Numbered from the stretch's first letter, positions 11,163-22,583 are shown. The stretch is DNA of 64,000 nt from Bettongia penicillata ogilbyi (GCA_023548195.1 JAJHZJ010000531.1:8047900-8111899), one strand, 5' to 3'. Notes: a model not told the origin generated them from the letters alone. Made by a program: numbers and translations.

Positions 11163-11413
11163 AATTATTTAATGATTAAACATAGACCTTTTAATGGAGA
11201 ATTTAAAATGTGAAGGATTTTTTTTGAAGGAGTAGAAAACAATGGTTAAGTATGATGAGCTTGTGCAAAGAACTGCCCTAGAAATCTATCAGACATACTT
11301 GTAGCATATGCCAAGCTCATCTGTACCTAAATATGAGAGCATCTTTTTAAGAAGACAAGTAATTCTTTGGTAGTTTAAAGCTCAGAGAGGTCGAATGATA
11401 TTGTTTAAAGATT

Positions 11414-11930
11414 GCTGTTGTTATTTGTGGTTATTGTTCATCTTTCGTTCCTGAAGAGGGCCAAAGACATCAGGAGGGTGATGTTATGACAAGTAAGTGA
11501 ATTGGATTTAAGTGAGGCAGGGCTGTGCAAAGTCACCAGCCTCATTCTCTCCTCCAGAATCATCTGAGTCCAGTGGCAAGACATAAGTCTGGACAACTGG
11601 AGACAGCCTCAGATGCAATGGGAGACCTTGGCTATTTTAAACTAAGGTCTTTCCCAGGTTTCAATTTGTCTGAGGCAACACCCATTAAGTGATTTAAGAC
11701 TAAGGTAAGACATGAGGCAAAAGATGGTCTAGTTTGCCTACTCCAAAAGAAAAAAAATCAATCTAGGAAGGAAAATCCCTCAGGGTTTCTGGACAGAACA
11801 AAAACAATTGTTATTTACACTCATTCTGAGCCACTAAAACCCAAACAATGACCATGTGAGGCTTGAGATGGGACCAGATTGGCCAGTCAGTGAGAGCCAG
11901 AGAGATTTGGTTTTAAGGCATAGCCAAATA
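11414..11930 (-). repeat. RTE-tailed non-autonomous element, long form
   Basis: About 515 bp. On the plus strand it starts with a decayed copy of the tail that also ends the RTE LINE at 42696 (TTCGTTCCTGAAGAGGGCCA), then GTGAATTGGATTTAAGTGAG and AAAGTCACCAGCCTCA. The distal part (CCCTCAGGGTTTCTGGACAG, TTACACTCATTCTGAGCC) is shared with 29590-29760. That makes it a recurrent unit, and the tail suggests mobilisation by the RTE LINE. Confidence 0.8.
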
Positions 11931-11940
11931 GCTCTACAGC

Positions 11941-12112
11941 TGTTGTTGCTGTTTATCCTTCATTCTGGTAGAGGACAATGACATCAGGAAGGAGATATCA
12001 TGACTTGCAAGTGAATTGGATTTAAGTGATGCAGGGCTGTGCAAAGTCACCAGCCTCACTCTCTTCTCCAGAGACGTCTGGGTCCAGTAGCAAGATATAG
12101 ATCTGGAAAGAA
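11941..12112 (-). repeat. RTE-tailed SINE, short form
   Basis: TGTTGTTGCTGTTTATCCTTC starts a second copy right beside the long one. AGGACAATGACATCAGGAAG, GTGAATTGGATTTAAGTGAT and GTCACCAGCCTCACTCTC match its neighbour. The distal half of the long form is missing. Confidence 0.85.
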
Positions 12113-12242
12113 GACCTTGGTTCAAACCTAACATTTACTAGATATGTGACCAGGGCAAATGAACTTGACCTTTCTGATCCTTAATTTGCTCATCTATAAA
12201 AAGGGACGATAATGTACCCATTATACCTACCTTCTAAAAGTC
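12113..12242 (+). repeat. MIR-type SINE
   Basis: TTGGTTCAAACCTAACATTT, GATATGTGACCAGGGCAAAT and CTCATCTATAAAAAGGGACG, in MIR order. Confidence 0.75.
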
Positions 12243-12269
12243 CATATGGCATTGGATAATGAGCCAGCC

Positions 12270-12410
12270 TCAGAATTTAGGAGTCATAGACTCCTAAATC
12301 AAATGTTTTAAGTCCTGTTTCTAATATATACCATCTAGGTGACCTTGAGCAAAGAAGTTAACCTCTCAATGCCCTGGACAACTCTCTAAGATTCTAAGTT
12401 TTAAAACGGG
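12270..12410 (+). repeat. MIR-type SINE
   Basis: AGGTGACCTTGAGCAAAGAAGTTAACCTCTC matches the MIR core. The 3' part has CTCTCTAAGATTCTAAG. Confidence 0.65.
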
Positions 12411-12655
12411 TACACATCTGCATTGATAGAGGGTTTTCCTCACTCAGAGTCCTCTACATGAATGATATCTCAGGTCTGGTCCAAAAAAATCTACTTCTCA
12501 GGGCTATTGATGAACTGAGTCACTCACTGTACATAAGGTACTGAACAAATAGTTACTATTATTAAAGATATGAAGAGACTGAATGTTACATTGTTTCCAT
12601 ATTGATTTTCTTTTTGTTAGGTACTTTTTCACTTGATATCTTTTGGTTTTTTAAA

Positions 12656-12885
12656 TGAGAGCTAGGTGATGCAATGGATAGAACACTGGACCTGGAGTCA
12701 GAAGGACCTGAGTTCAAATGCAGCCTCAGACACTAATCATATGACCCTGGGCAAGTCACTTAACCTTGTTTGCCTCAGTTTCTTCCTCTGCAAAATGGAC
12801 TAGCTACAGAAATGGCAAATCACTCCAGTACCTTTGCCAAGAAAATTCCAAATCGGGTCATGAAGAGTCAAACACTATTAATTGA
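12656..12885 (+). repeat. Marsupial CORE-SINE (MAR1-like), near full length
   Basis: A head-to-tail plus-strand copy: AGCTAGGTGATGCAATGGATAG, GGACCTGAGTTCAAATGCAG, CCTGGGCAAGTCACTTAACC, TACCTTTGCCAAGAAAATTCC, GTCATGAAGAGTC. It is one of the most complete in the window, with a tRNA-like head. Confidence 0.95.
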
Positions 12886-12889
12886 CCCC

Positions 12890-13833
12890 CCAAAAAAATT
12901 TCCTCCCCCTGCCAATCATCCAATATAATCAATAATATTCTTTAAAAACAAATAAAGGAAAAAGGAAAGGAAAGGGGAAGAGAAGGGAAAGAGGAAGGGA
13001 AGGGAAAGAAGAAAGGAAGGGAATGGAAGAGAAAGGAAGGAAAAGGGAAGGGAAGGGGAAATAAATCAGCCTAAAGTCTGAAAATATTTGCAACATACCA
13101 TACTCAAGAATCTCCCACCTCTGCAAAGAGGCATTATGGGCATTATGTCTTTCTCACATCTTTTCTTTCAAGCCAGTCATGTTCTTTGTAATTTTGTCAA
13201 ATTCACTTTTGATTTTTCGGGTATGACTATTCTTTCCATGTACATTGTTAAAGTCTGTTGGCATGTTGTTTTCTTGGCTCTGCTTACTCCAGCCTATATC
13301 AGTTCACGTAGATCTTTCCATACTTCTCTGTATTCATCATACTCATTATTTCTTACAGTAATGCAGTATTATTCCATTACCTTAAAGTACCACAATTTAT
13401 TTAATCATTCCTCATTTGATGGTATTTACTTTGTTTCCAATTCTTTGGAAACCCAAAAAGTGTTGCTATAAACATTAATTATTACAATTATATTATATGT
13501 ATTAAATATTATATTAATATAATATATAAATATCTGCCTTAGGGTAGAAACTTAGTAGTAGAATATATAAGTCAAAGGGCATGATCATTTTAGTCACTAT
13601 TTGCATCATTCCAAAATGCTTTTCAAATGTTTGTACTGATTTACAGTTCCACCAAGAATATATTGATGTACTTTTGTCTTCCCACAACCCCTCCGACATT
13701 GACTGTTCCCATCTTTTGTCACCTTTGCAATATTCAGGGTGTTAAGTGAAACCTTAGAGTTGTTTTGATTTGTATATCTATTGTTAGTAGTGATTTGGGG
13801 CATTCTTTTCTATAGTCTTTTGAGAACTGCTCA
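12890..13833 (-). repeat. L1 LINE, antisense, 3' region
   Basis: CCACCTCTGCAAAGAGGC, CATTATTTCTTACAGTAATGC, TTCCAATTCTTTGGAAACCC, CCACAACCCCTCCGACATTG and GTTGTTTTGATTTGTATATC occur in the order of a marsupial L1 3' UTR and ORF2 end read in antisense. A (GGAAA)n tract has grown at 12956-13062. A sense L1 splits the element at 13834-14206 and it resumes at 14207. Confidence 0.82.
12956..13062. repeat. (GGAAA)n-type purine microsatellite
   Basis: Imperfect AGGAAAGGGAAG units, purine only on the plus strand, inside antisense L1 sequence. Confidence 0.85.
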
Positions 13834-14206
13834 ATTGTACACAGTAATAGCAACATTGTGTGATGACCAACTTTGAGAGATTTCACTCTTCTCAGCAATG
13901 TAATGATCTAAGACAATTCCAAAAGATTCTTGATGAAAAATGCTATCCACATCCAAAGAAAGAACTATGGAGTCTGAATGAAAATCAAAGCATACTATTT
14001 TCTTTTTTTTTCTTTCTTGCTTTTTCTCTTTTGTTTTGATTCTTCTTTCACAATATAACTAAAGTGGAAATGACTTTAATATGATTGTATATTATATAGA
14101 CTATATCAGATTGCATGTTGTGTGGGGGAAGGGAGAAATTTAGAACTCAAAATCTTACAAAAGTGAATGCTGAAAACTAAAAATAAATAAATTATTTCTT
14201 TTAAAA
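13834..14206 (+). mobile_element. 5'-truncated L1 nested in an antisense L1
   Basis: Starts at ACAGTAATAGCAACATTGTG and runs through AAGACAATTCCAAAAGATTC, GAAAGAACTATGGAGTCTG and TAGAACTCAAAATCTTACAA to an A-rich AATAAATAAATT end. AGAACTGCTCA at 13823-13833 and AGAATTGTTCA at 14207-14217 look like diverged target-site copies. The antisense L1 text is continuous if this block is removed. Only L1 3' sequence is present, with no coding capacity. Confidence 0.88.
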
Positions 14207-15015
14207 AGAATTGTTCATATCCTTTAACCACTTACCTACTAGGGAAAGGCTTTTGGTCACATACATATGTACATGTATTTATACATAGATACATATGTGT
14301 GCCTGTGTGTATGTATGTATATGTATATATAATTTCTCTTGGATACCAAATGTTTAACAGCAAAATGTGATACAACTTTTTTTTCCATTTTACTACTTTC
14401 CTTCTTATCCTAGGTATATAAATTTCATCTATGATTCTGTGCAGAAGCTTTTCTGTTTCCTCTAATCTGTTTTTATTTTGTCTTTTGTAATTATCTCTCT
14501 CTCTTGTTTACCTAAGAATACATTTCCTACTCATAGCTGTGAGTGGAACATGATCTGCTTCTCTTCTAATTTCTTTTTATGGTACTCTCATTAATAATAA
14601 GTTGTCTATCTTTTTAGAATGTATCATGGAATGTGGTATAAGATATTGGTCTAAACCTAACTTCTGCCAGATTCCTTTACAGTTTTCCCAGCACCTTTTG
14701 TTGGATAGGAAGTTTTTTCTTAAGGAGTATCTGTTTTCTGATTTATCAAACAATAGATTTTTGAGTTCCATTGTTTCTGATCTTCCCTTGTCTAAATATA
14801 CTTCTCTCTTTTTTTAACCTACAACAGATGGTTTTTATGATCTATGTTAATTTTTCAATGCTATTTCATGTAGTTAGCACTGAATACAATTTAGTGGAGG
14901 AATAAGACAATTTCTGATAAGCCAAATATATTGTCACTGGGTTCAATTATCTTTGGTTTTTTGTAGTTGTTTACCTAAACTGCTTTGGGTTTATTTGGTC
15001 CAGACATATACTTTT
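14207..15015 (-). repeat. L1 LINE, antisense, continuation into ORF2 3' part
   Basis: ATTGTTCATATCCTTTAACC follows directly from 13833 in L1 order. TATTGGTCTAAACCTAACTTCTGCC, TTTTCCCAGCACCTTTTGTTGG and GATTTATCAAACAATAGATTTTTGAG are antisense ORF2 3' coding sequence. A (TATG)n stretch lies at 14262-14330. Frames are broken. Confidence 0.8.
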
Positions 15016-15084
15016 ATCAGTGTAAGAAACTCCAAGTGTAGAAGCTTCCCTCCCACAATGTAGATGGCATCTCATCTCCAACCG

Positions 15085-15215
15085 TTAGCCTTAGAGAATG
15101 ACCAAGGGCACTGAGAGGTGTGTCTTGGCCAAGGTGCTACAACTTGTCTGTGGTAGGACTGGAATCCAGGTCTTCCTGAATGAAGCCAGCTGACTATCCA
15201 ATCTACAACACAGTT
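15085..15215 (-). repeat. MIR-type SINE fragment
   Basis: TTGGCCAAGGTGCTACAACTTG, GACTGGAATCCAGGTCTTCCTGA and GCTGACTATCCAATC resemble an antisense MIR head and core. Confidence 0.5.
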
Positions 15216-15296
15216 CTTGGTTTTGTTGCCCAGATTCCTGAGTGACATGCATTATTTTCTGCTAATGGCAATGAAGTTCAAACTCAGATTACTCAT

Positions 15297-15628
15297 TACC
15301 TGGTCCAAGACAATTCCAAAGGACTCATGACAAAAAACACTCCTCCAGAGAAAGAAATGACAGAGTCTGAGTGCAGATGGAAGCATACTGTTTTTACTTC
15401 CTTGTTTTTGTTTGTGTGTGTTTTTAATCTGTCTTCTTTCACAACATGACTACTATGGAAACATGTTTTTCATGACTGCACATGTATAACCTATATTAAA
15501 TTGCTTGCCTTCTCAATGAAAGGAGAGGGGAAAGAAGGAGGAAGAGAATTTGGAATTCAAAATTAAAAAAAAAAAACAAATGTTAAAAAGTGTTTTTACA
15601 TGTAACCGGTGAAGAAAAAACAAAAAAT
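15297..15628 (+). mobile_element. 5'-truncated L1 3' end
   Basis: CAAGACAATTCCAAAGGACTC, ACAACATGACTACTATGGAA, CTATATTAAATTGCTTGCC, GGAATTCAAAATT and TTTTTACATGTAACCGG are the marsupial L1 3' UTR in order, ending in an A-rich tail. ATTACTC occurs just before the element (about 15280) and just after it (about 15629), a possible short target duplication. Confidence 0.85.
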
Positions 15629-15717
15629 TACTCCTGTCTTAGCCAAGAAGTTTCACTCATCATTGTCAGTCAGCCAGCAAAAACTCACTGAGTCTTCATT
15701 TTGACCATTGTTATCAC

Positions 15718-15800
15718 TATTAATAGCTAGTATTTATATAACTCTTTAAAGTTTGCAAAGTACTTTATACATATTATATCATTTGTTCCTGTGCATGATG
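15718..15800 (-). repeat. MIR-type SINE 3' part
   Basis: TAATAGCTAGTATTTATATAACTCTTTAAAG, then TTTGCAAAGTACTTTATA, is the MIR 3' region in antisense. Confidence 0.75.
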
Positions 15801-16690
15801 CTTTGGTAGATATCAGAGGAAAACAATACATGATCCCTGTGGCTAATACTGAGCATTTTAAGATAACAGTTGGTGGTTCTGGATTACTTCCAAACATCTG
15901 ATTCAAAAACTGTGTTTTTTCTTTGGATGTTGCCAGGAATAGGAGGTGGTCAGACTTGCTGGCCACTCCAAACATCACCAGTAGTAGCAATAACAATAGC
16001 AGCCAAAGAATTGATATGGTGTATGAAAGTAAGAATCAGAGGTCAGGGAGGCTCCCAGACATGCAGCTGTCCAAGCAGGACCCTATAACATTATCAGTGG
16101 CTGGAACAAAATTCTGGATTAGAGACCACCTGGCACCTGGATTTTTGCCCTTGTGGTGATGGGGCTCTACTTTTCCACGCCTCCCTTCATCTTTGGTCCT
16201 CCTCTCTCTTGTTTCACTCTCTGGATCCATTCCTGTCCCTGCGTTGGCTGATCTGAAGGAATACAATATGGTTCCTTTAATTTATAGCAAATTACTAATA
16301 CCATCTGTTAGAAAAGAATATAACCAGCATACATTTAGAATTACAGTCCCTAAAGACTTGGTATAACTGATATTATATTTTGAAATGCCTTTGGAAAATC
16401 ATTTCAAAACAAGGTTCAGTGAGCTTTAAAGTTTTTAGGAAAAAATGGCAAATAAATCCAATGTGTCCAAATCCTACTCTGGTGTCTCATTGTGATCTGG
16501 ACGTTGCCCTAGGTTCTAAGTCAGTAAAAGGAAAGTAGAGGCAGCTGAAGAAGGGGCAGAAATAGAACTGAGGATACACCATATGTCCTTTGTCCAAGAA
16601 CCAGTCTCAATAAATAGGAATAGTCTCATCACCAGTAGTTTAGCCACTGAGTGATGGTTTGGACAGGGTGGTCAATGAAACATTTTAGTC
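15801..16690. other. Unassigned stretch
   Basis: No repeat family recognised. Several short overlapping frames around 15870-16270 exist on both strands, but codon quality and context do not support a gene. Confidence 0.45.
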
Positions 16691-16695
16691 ATTAC

Positions 16696-16870
16696 CTATA
16701 TGTGTGTATATGCATATATGTATATGCATACACACATTATATATTCACATAGATGCACATGTGTGTACATGTGTGTGCTTGTATATATGTGTCCTTGTGT
16801 GTGTTTAGTCATTCTATAAATATGTATGCATATAACTATATAAAACGATATACATATATAACTAAAATGT
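16696..16870. repeat. (TG)n/(TA)n simple repeat region
   Basis: Interrupted TGTGTGTATATGCATATATG, GTGTGTACATGTGTGTGC and ATACATATATAAC units over about 170 bp. Confidence 0.8.
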
Positions 16871-18579
16871 AACAATAGTTAACAATATGAACACCGAACA
16901 ATAATGCAAAATATGAAATTGACTACATCTTACAAGTTAGGAAATCATTGGTTATCTTCTGGACCCTTGCTTTTATTGAGGAAGGAAACTCCCTGAGCCA
17001 AAGCAGATTGGCAGCTTGACTATAGTCTTTAGTGCTGGAGACCTTGCCCAGGGCACTGAAAGTAAAGCCTTTTACTCTGAAAGTTTAAGTAACCTGCCTG
17101 TGGTTACTTAAAATAGGTATTGGGAACCACTCCTGAATGACTATCTTGAGCAAAGTTCAGAATTAGTACCCAATTAAAAGAAAAGAAAAAGATGCAGCTA
17201 TGGTTTGCAGTTAAAATACTTGGAACACTTGAACCTTTGACCAAGAGGAGCAAGTTGACACCAAAAAAAGGAGAGGGGGATTTATATGAAGAAGCATACT
17301 ATCACTATTTCCTATGGAAGGTTAACCAATCACCACAATATTGGGCCAACAGTGTCTAGGGTCAAAAATCTCCCTCAGCTAGGTAACATTTGATGTTCTC
17401 TTTGAGCAGTGTGACATAGCAGCCAAGTGAAATATCTTTTTAATATAAACTAGCTCATAAAACTTTAGAGAGAAAGATGGGTGTTCAAGTATGAAAAACA
17501 TCACCTCAAAACACTGAGTGGTAAAGGGGAAATGAGTTTGCAGAAAGCTTGGAATGAGACCCAATTAAGCCAGATCATACCATGAGAATTTTAGGAAAAA
17601 ATTGGAAAGAGATGAAAAACAGAAAACATTTTAACATTACTATAATCAACCAGAACTACTGTGGATGGGAGTAAAGGTTTATCACATAATCCTCTTCTTT
17701 GTGACTGAGTTAGATTTACAACAGAGGCGCTGGGAGTTGAGATATTTGAAGACCTGGAAGGCTAACTATTCAAAGGGAATAAATAGAACTTAGGATAGAG
17801 AAGATGTCCTGACTTTAGTACATGAGCCAGGTACTGAATGTACTGGGGAAGATGAAGAGCGACACAGATGACAGCAACAAGGATCTGAGTATGATGGAGT
17901 GACTTTCAAGGAGGAGAGGCGACTGCTGAAAGAGAGCGACTGAAGGAGCATCTGAAAAGAAAGCAAGGGCATGCCAAGTCTTCCTTTTCCTCTTCCTCTC
18001 CATGCGGGAAAGAAGCTGCACCCAGTCTCAGAGAAAGTGCCAGGAGACACCTTGCCTCCAGAAGAAAGCTCCATTTAATCAAACATCAGAGGATGAAAGG
18101 CTTATAAGAGGAAGTCTAAGATGAATGGGGGAGTTTTAACAATACAGAAGCTTTCCAGAAGACCAGTGGAAACAGAGAGAAGAATCAGGCACTAGGGCTA
18201 AGGTTACTGTTAGGATATAGGAGGAAGGGAACAGAGGACCTTCATTTCCGATCCCACCTGCCTGTCCCAGAGATTAAGTATGGTGCAGATCTCTGGGGTA
18301 GGCAGCATACTGGAGGTATTATGCATTGGTGGGAAGGGGAGAGTGGTGGTTTAGGGATCCTGGGTGTAAGCCCAAAGACATGTCAAAAGAATGGGTCAGC
18401 TAGGCAGCCAGAACTTTGTTATGGAGATGAAGAAGAAAGCATCCCCCGATCAACTGGCACCTGAGGAAAGGCTTTACTTTGCCTCATCCCAATTCTACTT
18501 CTGGAACAAACTATTATGTTCATCAGTGGGGGCAGAACAACCATATCTGGATTGTATCATCTCCATCCCCAATGTGATG
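16871..18579. other. Unassigned stretch
   Basis: A purine-rich, mostly unidentified 1.7 kb. A MIR-like scrap may lie near 17040-17120. The part from about 18390 may belong to the RTE LINE that is clear from 18580, but I cannot match it. A frame at 18391-18690 runs 99 codons into the RTE segment. Confidence 0.4.
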
Positions 18580-19440
18580 TATGAAAGAGGAATGTCACAA
18601 AAGAGAATGAAATGGGAAATGCAATTGGAATGGACCAGGTATACACAGATGAGATCTATCCTGAAGGGGACACCATTTTCGGGATACTGAGGGAGCAGTT
18701 TATAAGATCTGAAGGGAAGGGAAGATACTAAATGACTGATAAAAAGCTATTACTACTGGAAAAAAGGTAATCAAGAAAAATATCAGTAAGTGCTGACCCA
18801 TATGTCGACTTTCTCATCTCTACAAAATCTTTATGAAAATGTTATACATATGCATCAAGGACATTGCTGAAAATATGAGAGGGAAGCAGGCAGGCTTTTA
18901 AAATGATATTCTACAGTCTTTACACTTGCTCAATCAAGTAAAAGGCACAGAGAATACAAGATTTCACTGTGCTCATTATTTGTTGGCTATTAGAAAAGCA
19001 TTTGATTTAGCGGAACAAAATACTTCCTTAAAGGGCCTCAAACAGGGTGTTTGCCATGCATATATTAATGTCATACAAGATTCCATGATAGATGCAACCA
19101 CTGAGATAATTTTGATCATCAAATTATTAATATCAAGAAAAACCTAAAACTGGAAGATGGAGAATCGCCAAAAGCGTCTGCTGGTATCAACAGAGGGTAT
19201 CCTGAACATTTACTATACATGATAAGGTCTTCCAGAAGCTCATTTTCACGTCATTATGCCGATTACATTAAGTCCCAGAACACTACAAAGTCTCCTAAAT
19301 GAGATTCACAAGCACTCAGAAGATAATCCACACAGAGAAAATGAGTTGGACCAAGAATGCCCATTGCCCAGAGATGATGATTAAGCCCACTAAAAGTGAC
19401 ATTATCTAATCTCAACTGAACTCCCATGACAGCAAGGCAG
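18580..19440 (+). pseudogene. RTE-type LINE reverse-transcriptase fragment, degenerate
   Basis: In the plus direction the sequence follows the RTE reverse-transcriptase domain. 18628-18700: an AATTGGAATGGACCAGGTATACACAGATGA block and GGACACCATTTTCGGGATACTGAGGGAGC. 18795-18835: GACCCATATGTCGACTTTCTC, corresponding to RPxCLLSxLYK. 18990-19035: codons for RKAFDLAEQN, matching palm motif A with its key aspartate. 19255-19295: a damaged motif C, where the expected ADDxxLM region is frameshifted. 19290-19390: CTCCTAAATGAGATTCACAAGCACTCAGA. The longest surviving frame is 18926-19147. Downstream finger sequence is absent here but present at 42698-43165. The family call is from recall. Confidence 0.82.
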
Positions 19441-19754
19441 TCCTTGCACTCCTCTCTAACTGATTCTCTATCCCACTCACCACTTGAGCCGTTTTAAAAT
19501 TTCTTGTTTCTGTTCAAACCTCCCAGGGTACCCCCTCCCCTCAACCTCTCAGCTTATGCTGTTGTCTCATGGTTCACACACTCACACAAAATTGAGGTCC
19601 TCCATTTAGGGATTCCTCTTCGTTTTTCCACATCTCATATTGCTCTGGCATTATCCCCAACTCTCTGCTCTTTTATTCTGCTTTCTGCCTTCTGCTTTTA
19701 ATTGTGCCATTTGCCACCTGCTAAAGCTAACCCCCCTACATGCATTCCTTTTTA

Positions 19755-19882
19755 TAATAATATCTTATTTTCCCCCCAATTACATGTAAAAACAATTTTT
19801 AACATTAGGGGGTTTTGTTGTTCTTGTTACAATTTCTACCCTTCCCTCCCTCCCCTCCCCTCTCCCTGAGATAGTAAGCATT
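19755..19882 (-). mobile_element. L1 3' end, antisense, strongly truncated
   Basis: TTTTCCCCCCAATTACATGTAAAAACAATTTTTAACATT, then a C/T-rich CCTTCCCTCCCTCCCC block and CTGAGATAGTAAGCA, is the antisense L1 3' UTR. GCATTCCT at 19742 and GCATTCTT at 19878 may be target-site copies. Confidence 0.8.
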
Positions 19883-19883
19883 C

Positions 19884-20206
19884 TTGATACCATCCCCTTC
19901 AGCCCTCCCTGGCAGATTGGCTCCACCACCATCCTCACTCTCTCTAATCTTCAGTCCCTACCTACTTGCTTCTTTTCTATTACCTGCAAGTTTTCATGTG
20001 TCCCCATGTGCAAAAAACAAATGCAAAAACCAACTCTCACTTCAGGTAACCATTTGCACTAACTATTGTCCTACACTTCTCCCCTTCCCATTCTGAAAAA
20101 CTTCTTTATAATCAGTGTCTGCTTTTTTGTTTTCTTCTAAACCCATTGCAATCTGATTTCTGACTTCATCATTCAACTGAAAGTTGTTAATGACCTCTGT
20201 TGTGGT
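19884..20206 (+). repeat. L2 LINE ORF2 region, left part
   Basis: CTTTATAATCAGTGTCTGC, AACCCATTGCAATCTGATTTC and CTTCATCATTCAACTGAAAG match the L2 reverse-transcriptase coding segment for a QSxFRPxHSTE-like region. It continues at 20435 after a CORE-SINE insertion. Confidence 0.78.
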
Positions 20207-20210
20207 TGAT

Positions 20211-20434
20211 GTTGTTCAGTTGTTTCAATAATATCTGGCTCTTTGTGACCCCATTTGAGATTTTCTTGGCAAAGATAATGGAGTGGTTTGCCATTTCCTT
20301 TTACAGCTCATTTTACAGATGAGGGAACTGAGGCAAATAGGGTTAGATGACTTGCCCAGGGTCACACAGCTCACAAAGATGAGTCTTCCTGACTCCAGGC
20401 CCAGTGCTTTATCCACTGTGCCACCTTGCTGCCC
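20211..20434 (-). repeat. Marsupial CORE-SINE (MAR1-like) inserted in L2
   Basis: A nearly complete minus-strand copy: GTTGTTCAGTTG, GATTTTCTTGGCAAAGATAATGG, GGTTTGCCATTTCC, TTGCCCAGGGTCACACAGCTC, ATCCACTGTGCCACCTTGCTGCCC. It splits an otherwise collinear L2. TGACCTCT before and AATCTCTC after are a weak target-site pair. Confidence 0.95.
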
Positions 20435-21464
20435 ATAAAATCTCTCTTAATTGTCAAATCTAATGGCATTTTCTTAATCCTCATCCTTCAAAATTCCTCT
20501 GCATCATTTGTCACTACTGCTCCTGCACATGTTCTGCTCTCTTGATTTTTGTGACACTAGTCTTTCTTGGTCCTCTTCCTACTTGTCTGACTTCTAATTC
20601 TCAGTCTCCTTTGTCAGTTCTTCATTCTTTTCTCACCCTCAACTGTTTGTGTCCTTCAAGGATCTGTTCTAGCCCTTCTTTTCCATCCTATTTCATTTGG
20701 TGATCTCATCAGCTCCCATGGGCTCAGCTATCACCTTGATGCAATCAGATCAGATTCCTGAGCTCCAATCCCATGTATCCCTCCGTCTATATGAATTTCA
20801 AAGTAGATGTCCTTTGACATCTCAAACTCAGCATGCCTAGAATTTAACTCACTATCTTTCTCCAAAAACCTTCCTCTCTTCTCAACTTCCTGTCATTGTT
20901 GAGGCCACACAATTTCTCAAACTTGCTAACTCAGTATTGCCCTTGACTGGTCACCCTTACTCAACCTACATATTCAATATATTGTCAACTTGTGTTGTTT
21001 CTACCTTCACAACATTTCTTGTATATTTCCCCTTCTCTCTACTCACAAAGCCATCACCCTAGTTCCATCCCTCATTGTCTCTCACGAATTACTGTAATAA
21101 CCTTCTAATTGAGCTCCTTGCCTAGTTTCTCCCCACTCCAGTCTACCTTCCACACTGCTGCCAAAGGAACTGCATCACTCCTCTGCTCAGACAAGTTCTA
21201 ATGGCCCTTCATACATCCAGGATCAAATATGAAGTCCTCTACCTGTCGTTGAAGACTTCATGAGCTGTGTCTGCATTCCATTCCAGTTTTCTCACACTCT
21301 GGTCTCTTCCATGCACTCTAGAGTAATATCAACTTGTGTCATTTCTTCCCCATGAAACCCCATGACCTGCCTCCATGCCTTGGTATTGGTAGCCCCCATG
21401 TTTGGAATGGTCTCCTTTTTCTACATCTTGATAGCCCCCATTTCATTCAAGATTTCATTCAGTA
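20435..21464 (+). repeat. L2 LINE ORF2 region, right part
   Basis: About 1 kb of collinear L2 coding remnant: TTAATTGTCAAATCTAATGGC, TGGGCTCAGCTATCACCTTGATG, CATCTCAAACTCAGCATGCC, AATAACCTTCTAATTGAGCTCC, CTGCTGCCAAAGGAACTGC and AGGATCAAATATGAAGTCCTC. Stops and indels are frequent. A sense L1 begins at 21465. Confidence 0.85.
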
Positions 21465-22219
21465 AAATTGAGACATTAATACACTGCTGGTGAAGTTGTG
21501 AACTGATTCCACCATTATGTAGAACAATTTGGAACTATGCCCAAAACAATGCATACTGTTTGGCCCAGAAATACTACTGCTGGGTCTGTATCCCAAAGAG
21601 ATAAAAACAAAAAAAGAAAAGGACTTACATAAACAAAAATATTTATAGCGGCTTTTTTCTGATGGCAAAGAATTGGAAATTGAGGAGATACCTATCAATG
21701 GAGGAATGACTAAATAAGTGATTGTGCTATAAGAAATGATGAACAGAATGCTCTCAGAAAAACCCAGGAAGACTTACATGAACTGACACAAAGTGAAATG
21801 AATGGAACCAAGAGAACATTGAACAGAGTAAAAGCAATATTGGAAGGTGATCAACTGTGAGTGACTTCGCTATCCTCAGCAATGACCCAAGATAACTCCG
21901 AAGGACTTATAATGAAAAATACTGTCTGTCTCCAGAGAAAGGACTGATGGAGTCTGACTAGATATCAAAGAATACTGTTTTAAACAATTTTATTTTTCAT
22001 GGGTTTTTTTAATTTATATTTTCTTTTATAACATGGCTAATATGGAAATATGTTTTGCATGTGCATAACCCATATCAAATTGCTTTATCTTCTCAAAGAG
22101 GAAAATGGGGAGGGAAGGACAGAATTGGAATTCAAAATTTTTAAAAACAAATGTTTAAAATGTAATTTTATTATATGTAATTGGGGAAAAATAAAATAAT
22201 AAACATATATTTTTTTTAA
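21465..22219 (+). mobile_element. 5'-truncated L1 with target-site duplication
   Basis: 755 bp of L1 3' region: GAAGTTGTGAACTGATTCCACC, AATTTGGAACTATGCCCAAA, AGAAATGATGAACAGAATGC, ATAACTCCGAAGGACTTA, GAATTCAAAATTTTTAAAAA, then an A-rich tail. AAGATTTCATTCAGTA (21449-21464) and AAGATTACATTTAATA (22220-22235) agree at 13 of 16 bases and flank it. Inserted at the 3' side of an L2. Confidence 0.92.
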
Positions 22220-22261
22220 AAGATTACATTTAATAAGTCATATATCTCACCACCAACCTCT

Positions 22262-22565
22262 GGGTGAAAGTCTGATGTTGCAGAGATTGTAGTGTTCCAT
22301 GATTGGCATCCATGCAGCATCATCAGAAAAGTAGTGGCACTGAAAAGATTGGTTTTTCTTTCAAGGAGAAGCTGGGGGTTGTTGAAATGCTATTCAACTT
22401 CCCAAATATGAACCAGCCCACTTCTTCACATTCAGTTATGGGTCTGGATCATTGTCCATCATCCATGTCCACCTAAGATACAAGTACTGATAGACCAGCT
22501 CAGTGAACTGTCTATCCAAAAGCATATCATCAATCCATAATCATTTTTATACAAGTCAGAAATAG
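22262..22565 (-). pseudogene. RTE-type LINE ORF fragment downstream of the RT domain
   Basis: On the minus strand it contains GGTTCATATTTGGGAAG and TTGAATAGCATTTCAACAACCCC, then AAACCAATCTTTTCAGTG and GGAACACTACAATCTCTG. These match the RTE coding segment between the reverse transcriptase and the C-terminus. The same segment occurs in the opposite orientation at 23786-24205. Frames are broken. Confidence 0.78.
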
Positions 22566-22583
22566 GCAATCACTACAAATCAG

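Noticed and set aside
13088..13471. A 127-codon plus-strand frame rich in hydrophobic residues, resembling a membrane protein
   Set aside because: It is antisense L1 3' sequence, and the hydrophobic look comes from T-rich codons.
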